From: Acidovorax sp. SRB_14 | GTDB taxonomy: Bacteria; Pseudomonadota; Gammaproteobacteria; Burkholderiales; Burkholderiaceae_C | DNA: 64,000 nucleotides | Reading direction: 5' to 3' | NCBI RefSeq assembly: GCF_012932145.1 | Contig: NZ_MWOK01000010.1 | Coordinates: forward strand, 88,942 to 152,941 | Shown here: piece after piece, positions 60,964 through 64,000 of the stretch | Layout of the letters: every line of letters begins with the position of its first letter | Position numbering within the stretch: the first letter of the stretch is position 1 | Position numbers and translations under genes: made by a program | The notes under the pieces: generated by a model | Database searches by the model: none | The model's input: only the letters and a program-made list of their open reading frames with translations | Told to the model about the DNA's origin: nothing

Positions 60964-61878
60964 ATGCCAAGCACCCATCCCCGCAATTACGAAGCCACGC
61001 CGCCCCGCAAAGTCGCCTTTCTGGGCCTGGGCGTGATGGGCGCCCCGATGGCGGCGCACCTGGCGCTGGCGGGCCACACGGTTACGGTCTACAACCGCAC
61101 GACCGCAAAATCCATAGCATGGTGCGCAGAGCACGCAAGGGCTGGAGCGCCAAAACATGCTGAAACACCCCGCCTGGCGGCGCAGGGCGCGGAGCTGGTG
61201 TTTTGCTGCGTCGGCAACGACGACGACCTGCGCGCCGTCACGCTGGGCGCCGACGGCGCCTTTGCCGGCATGGAGCCGGGGGCCATCTTTGTCGACCACA
61301 CGACGGCATCCGCCGAAGTGGCGCGCGAGCTCTACGGCGCCGCGCGCACCCTGGGCCTGCAGTTCATCGACGCGCCCGTCTCCGGCGGCCAGGCCGGCGC
61401 GCAAAACGGCCAGCTCACCGTGATGTGCGGCGGCGACCCGGCCGCGTTCGATGCGGCGCAGCCCGTGGCCATGGCGTTTTCGCGCGCCTTCACGCGCATG
61501 GGCGAAGCCGGCGCCGGGCAGCTGACCAAGATGGTCAACCAGATCTGCATCGCCGGGCTGGTGCAGGGCCTGGCCGAGGCCGTGGCCTTTGGCCAGCGCG
61601 CAGGCCTGGACATGGTCCAGGTGCTGGACGTGATCGGCAAGGGCGCGGCGCAGAGCTGGCAGATGGACAACCGCGGCAAGACCATGGTGGCGGGCCAGTT
61701 CGACTTCGGCTTTGCCGTGGACTGGATGCGCAAGGACCTGGGTCTGGTGCTCGACGAGGCCAAGCGCAACGGTGCGCGCCTGCCCGTGGCGGCGCTGGTC
61801 GACCAGTTTTATGGCGACGTGCAGCACCTGGGCGGCGGCCGCTGGGACACGTCCAGCCTGGTCAAGCGCCTGGACTGA
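60964..61878 (+). CDS. 3-hydroxyisobutyrate dehydrogenase family NAD(P) oxidoreductase
   Basis: A 304-residue beta-hydroxyacid dehydrogenase. The Rossmann motif is FLGLGVMGAPMAAHLA, the substrate-binding signature is DAPVSGGQAGAQNG, and the catalytic lysine is in GAGQLTKMVNQ. The exact substrate (3-hydroxyisobutyrate, tartronate semialdehyde or succinic semialdehyde) is uncertain. A dispersed repeat copy forms residues about 48-68, after the NRT loop that selects the cofactor phosphate. The start MPSTHPRNYE lies 23 bp after the pilU terminator. Confidence 0.9.
   Translation: MPSTHPRNYEATPPRKVAFLGLGVMGAPMAAHLALAGHTVTVYNRTTAKSIAWCAEHARAGAPKHAETPRLAAQGAELVFCCVGNDDDLRAVTLGADGAFAGMEPGAIFVDHTTASAEVARELYGAARTLGLQFIDAPVSGGQAGAQNGQLTVMCGGDPAAFDAAQPVAMAFSRAFTRMGEAGAGQLTKMVNQICIAGLVQGLAEAVAFGQRAGLDMVQVLDVIGKGAAQSWQMDNRGKTMVAGQFDFGFAVDWMRKDLGLVLDEAKRNGARLPVAALVDQFYGDVQHLGGGRWDTSSLVKRLD
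61107..61166 (+). repeat. Dispersed repeat copy 13, inside the dehydrogenase gene
   Basis: Reads AAAATCCATAGCATGGTGCG, then GCACGCAAGGGCTGGAGCGC and CAAAACATGCTGAAAC. The right half (AAGGGCTGGAGCGCC) matches copy 1 closely. Sense orientation; it encodes SIAWCAEHARAGAPKHAE. Confidence 0.7.
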
Positions 61879-61917
61879 CGGGACCGGGAAAGCGCGCACC
61901 CGGCGGGCGCTGCGGCG

Positions 61918-62577
61918 TCAGGGCGCGCGCTGGGGGCCCGAATCCGTGCTCACGGGCGCGGGTTTCGGCGCGCTCAGGCGCACCAGTTCTTCCTCGCTGA
62001 GCTGCTCGAACACGCGCACCACCTTGCTGACGCCACCGACGCCGCGCGCAATGGCGGTGGCGCGGTTGGCCTCGCGCGGCGTGACCAGGCCCATCAGGTA
62101 GACCACGTTGCGCTCGGTCACCACCTTGAACGCGCTGGCCGTGAGGTCCTTGGCGTCCACGAGGCTGGCACGCACCTTGCCGGTGATGAAAGTGTCGTTG
62201 GAGCGCTGGCCCAGCGAGGTCGCGGGCATCACGCCCAGGTCGTTGACCACCGAGCGCACATTGCCCACGCCAGCCACGGCCTGCTCGATGGCCTGGCGCA
62301 CTTCGGCGCTCGGCACCTCGCCGGTCAGCAGCACCTGGCGGTTGTAGCTGGTCACGTTGACGTGCACGCGGTCGCCGTGGTCGGCCTGGATGCGGTTGGC
62401 GGCCCGCATCTCAATGCCCTGGTCCTCGACCTGGGTGCCGGCGGTGCGCCGGTCCACGGCCACCATGCTGCCCATGGCCACCCCGCCCACCACCAAGGGG
62501 AAGCAGCCTGTCAGGCCAGCGCCCAGGCTGACAGCCGCCAGCAGCATGCAAGCGGTACGGGTCATGCGAAGTTTCAT
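61918..62577 (-). CDS. dolP: BON-domain outer-membrane lipoprotein (DolP/YraP-like)
   Basis: A 219-residue lipoprotein with lipobox GLTGC (cysteine 25) and two BON domains: about residues 45-115 (ANRIQADHGDRVHVNVTSYN, QVLLTGEVPS) and 120-195 (TFITGKVRASLVDAKDL, RNVVYLMGLVT). DolP supports outer-membrane integrity in Escherichia coli. Its start overlaps the diaA stop by one base. Order yraN-diaA-dolP is conserved. Confidence 0.9.
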   Translation of the reverse strand: MKLRMTRTACMLLAAVSLGAGLTGCFPLVVGGVAMGSMVAVDRRTAGTQVEDQGIEMRAANRIQADHGDRVHVNVTSYNRQVLLTGEVPSAEVRQAIEQAVAGVGNVRSVVNDLGVMPATSLGQRSNDTFITGKVRASLVDAKDLTASAFKVVTERNVVYLMGLVTPREANRATAIARGVGGVSKVVRVFEQLSEEELVRLSAPKPAPVSTDSGPQRAP

Positions 62578-63173
62578 TACGGGTTCTCCTGTTCACCAAA
62601 CAATTGGGCGTCCACGCCATCGCACAGGCAGTTGAGCACCAGCGCGTGCACCTCGCGCACGCGCGCGGCGCGCTCGTGCGGGACGCAGATCAGCACATCG
62701 GTCTCGCGCAGCACCGTGGCCAGCGCGCCGCCGCTGCGCCCGCTGACCACCACCACGGTCATGTCGCGTTCGTGTGCGGCGTGCACGGCAGCGAGCACCT
62801 GCACGTCGTTGCCGCCCACGCACAGCGCCAGCAGCAGGTCGCCCGCCTGCCCGAGCGCGCGCACCTGGCGCGCGTATTGCTGCGCCGGCTCGCCCTGGCC
62901 GGTCACGGACGCCAGCAGCGCGCCGTTGGCGGACAGGGCCACCGCGGCCAGTTCGGGGCGTTCGCGCTCGAAGCCGGCGACGCAGAAGGCGGCAAACTGC
63001 TCGGCGTCGGCGGCGGACACGCCGCTGCCGCACGCCAGGATCTTGCTGCCGCTGGTGATGCAGGCCAGCACGGCCTGCACCGCGTCCGCAATGGGCTTGC
63101 CCAGCGCCTGGGCGGCCTGGTACTTCAGATCGGCGCTGTCGATGAAATGCTGTTGGATGCGTTGCTCAAGCAT
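62577..63173 (-). CDS. diaA: SIS-domain protein DiaA / GmhA-like
   Basis: A 198-residue SIS-fold protein: CITSGSKILACGSGVSAADA and GDLLLALCVGGNDVQVL are the sugar-phosphate-binding-fold signatures. By order (between yraN and dolP) it is DiaA, which binds DnaA and times replication initiation; GmhA phosphoheptose isomerase is the alternative in the same family. Start MLEQRIQQHF at 63173. Confidence 0.87.
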   Translation of the reverse strand: MLEQRIQQHFIDSADLKYQAAQALGKPIADAVQAVLACITSGSKILACGSGVSAADAEQFAAFCVAGFERERPELAAVALSANGALLASVTGQGEPAQQYARQVRALGQAGDLLLALCVGGNDVQVLAAVHAAHERDMTVVVVSGRSGGALATVLRETDVLICVPHERAARVREVHALVLNCLCDGVDAQLFGEQENP

Positions 63174-63244
63174 GGGGAGCGATGATACCTGCGTCGTGTT
63201 ACAAGTTTTGTAGCAAACCGTAGCCTGCCTGCGGGCTCGCGCGG

Positions 63245-63643
63245 TCAGGAGGCATCGAACGCGGCGCGCAGCCACTGCACGCCGCCGCCCTCGACCAGCA
63301 CCACGTCGAAGCGGCACGGGGGCGGCGCGCCCAGGCGCAGCAGGTAGTGGCGTGCAGCGAACACGATGCGCTGGCGCTTGGCGGCGCCAATGCTGGCGCC
63401 GGCGCCGCCGAACGCCGGGCTGGCGCGGCTGCGCACCTCGACGAACACCACGGTGCCATCGCGCTCGCGCACAATCAGGTCGATCTCGCCGCCGCCGCGC
63501 CCGGGCGTTCGATAATTGCGCGCCAGCAGGCGCAGGCCCGCGGCCTGCAGGTGGTCCAGCGCCAGATCTTCTGCGGCGTTGCCACGCTGGCGCGTCGTGC
63601 CCGGCGCACCGGCGCTGGCGGCTTTTTTTCCGAGGAAATCCAT
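63245..63643 (-). CDS. yraN: YraN family endonuclease-like protein
   Basis: A 132-residue protein of UPF0102. The nuclease-like core is visible: [40 protein letters not shown] and [10 protein letters not shown] (E-x-D-L and E-V-R, a PD-(D/E)XK layout). Function unsettled. Its ATG (63641-63643) shares one base with the rsmI TTG start on the other strand. Confidence 0.9.
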   Translation of the reverse strand: MDFLGKKAASAGAPGTTRQRGNAAEDLALDHLQAAGLRLLARNYRTPGRGGGEIDLIVRERDGTVVFVEVRSRASPAFGGAGASIGAAKRQRIVFAARHYLLRLGAPPPCRFDVVLVEGGGVQWLRAAFDAS

Positions 63644-64000
63644 TGAGCGCATCTTTCGCATCAGCCCTGGATGCCGCGCGCGACGCGGCGGCTGCGCAGC
63701 ATTATCCGCAAGGCGCCCTGTACGTGGTCGCCACGCCCATCGGCAACCTGGCCGACATCACGCTGCGCGCCCTGCATGTGCTGCAGCTGGCCGACACCCT
63801 GGCCTGCGAGGACACGCGCCACACGCAGAGCCTGCTGCGCGCCTACGGCATCGACAAGAGCGGCGCGCAGCTGCTGGCCGTGCACCAGCACAACGAGGCC
63901 GAGGCCGCGCAGGCGGTGGTGGCCCGCCTGCAGCAGGGCCAGCGCGTGGCCTATGTGAGCGACGCCGGCACGCCCGGCGTCAGCGACCCCGGCGCGCGCC
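63643..64000 (+). CDS. rsmI: 16S rRNA 2'-O-ribose C1402 methyltransferase (N-terminal part, cut by window edge)
   Basis: The first 119 codons of RsmI. The family start [20 protein letters not shown] is clear, followed by [25 protein letters not shown] and [16 protein letters not shown], the SAM-binding motifs. In-frame start is TTG at 63643 with GAGGAAA about 8 bp upstream; there is no in-frame ATG before the conserved part. It is divergent from yraN as in many proteobacteria, but the lpoA gene found between them in Escherichia coli is missing. Confidence 0.93.
   Translation, partial: MSASFASALDAARDAAAAQHYPQGALYVVATPIGNLADITLRALHVLQLADTLACEDTRHTQSLLRAYGIDKSGAQLLAVHQHNEAEAAQAVVARLQQGQRVAYVSDAGTPGVSDPGAR

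Overview
The window reads as a chromosomal segment of a GC-rich betaproteobacterium of the order Burkholderiales, most probably family Comamonadaceae (Acidovorax/Alicycliphilus/Diaphorobacter-like). The gene content and order support this: lptA-lptB-rpoN, a DUF3567 gene, a pilT / cyclic-nucleotide-binding gene / pilU cluster, rsmI divergent from yraN-diaA-dolP, and a narXL-narK1K2GHJI-ppiC nitrate respiration locus. The assignment comes from gene families and order, not from a database search. There are no rRNA, tRNA or CRISPR features and no complete insertion sequence.

Layout. 1-10 kb: the end of an SbmA/YddA-type ABC transporter, a PIN-domain protein overlapping an RlmL-like RNA methyltransferase, rpoN, lptB, lptA, dsbA, a SPOR protein and argS. 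10-16 kb: a polyprenyl-phosphate glycosyltransferase and GtrA-type flippase converge on an operon of an ArnT-like transferase, a ChbG/NaxD-type deacetylase and a second GT39 transferase; together these could make and attach an amino sugar to lipid A or another surface glycan. 16-21 kb: a DUF2214 membrane protein, a LysR regulator, a fumarylacetoacetase-family hydrolase divergent from an IclR regulator, and DUF3108 and DUF3567 proteins. 21-26 kb: a tight operon of a B12-dependent (oxygen-independent) ribonucleotide reductase, NnrS, a nitroreductase, a small conserved protein and a hemerythrin. 26.7-40.8 kb: narXL, narK1, narK2, narGHJI, a PpiC isomerase and a beta-carbonic anhydrase, all on the minus strand. 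With the preceding operon this makes about 20 kb devoted to growth without oxygen and to nitrogen oxides.

40.8-49 kb: a ChaN-like lipoprotein, a PAS/GGDEF/EAL protein, purU, a GcvA-like LysR regulator, a stand-alone glcD and a patatin lipoprotein. 49-52 kb: a decayed type I restriction-modification locus with an intact hsdM but only fragments of hsdS, a PrrC-like ATPase, a DUF1016 gene and hsdR. 52-64 kb: a TPR-like protein, DUF445, an FKBP isomerase, a class V aminotransferase, a threonine aldolase, yggS, the pilT/cNMP/pilU twitching cluster, a 3-hydroxyisobutyrate dehydrogenase homologue, dolP, diaA, yraN and the start of rsmI.

The most unusual signal is a dispersed family of about 55-65 bp imperfect repeats: thirteen copies in 64 kb, eight between genes (often just after stop codons) and five inside reading frames, where they supply 18-21 codons to otherwise conserved proteins. 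It is not explained by any gene annotation.
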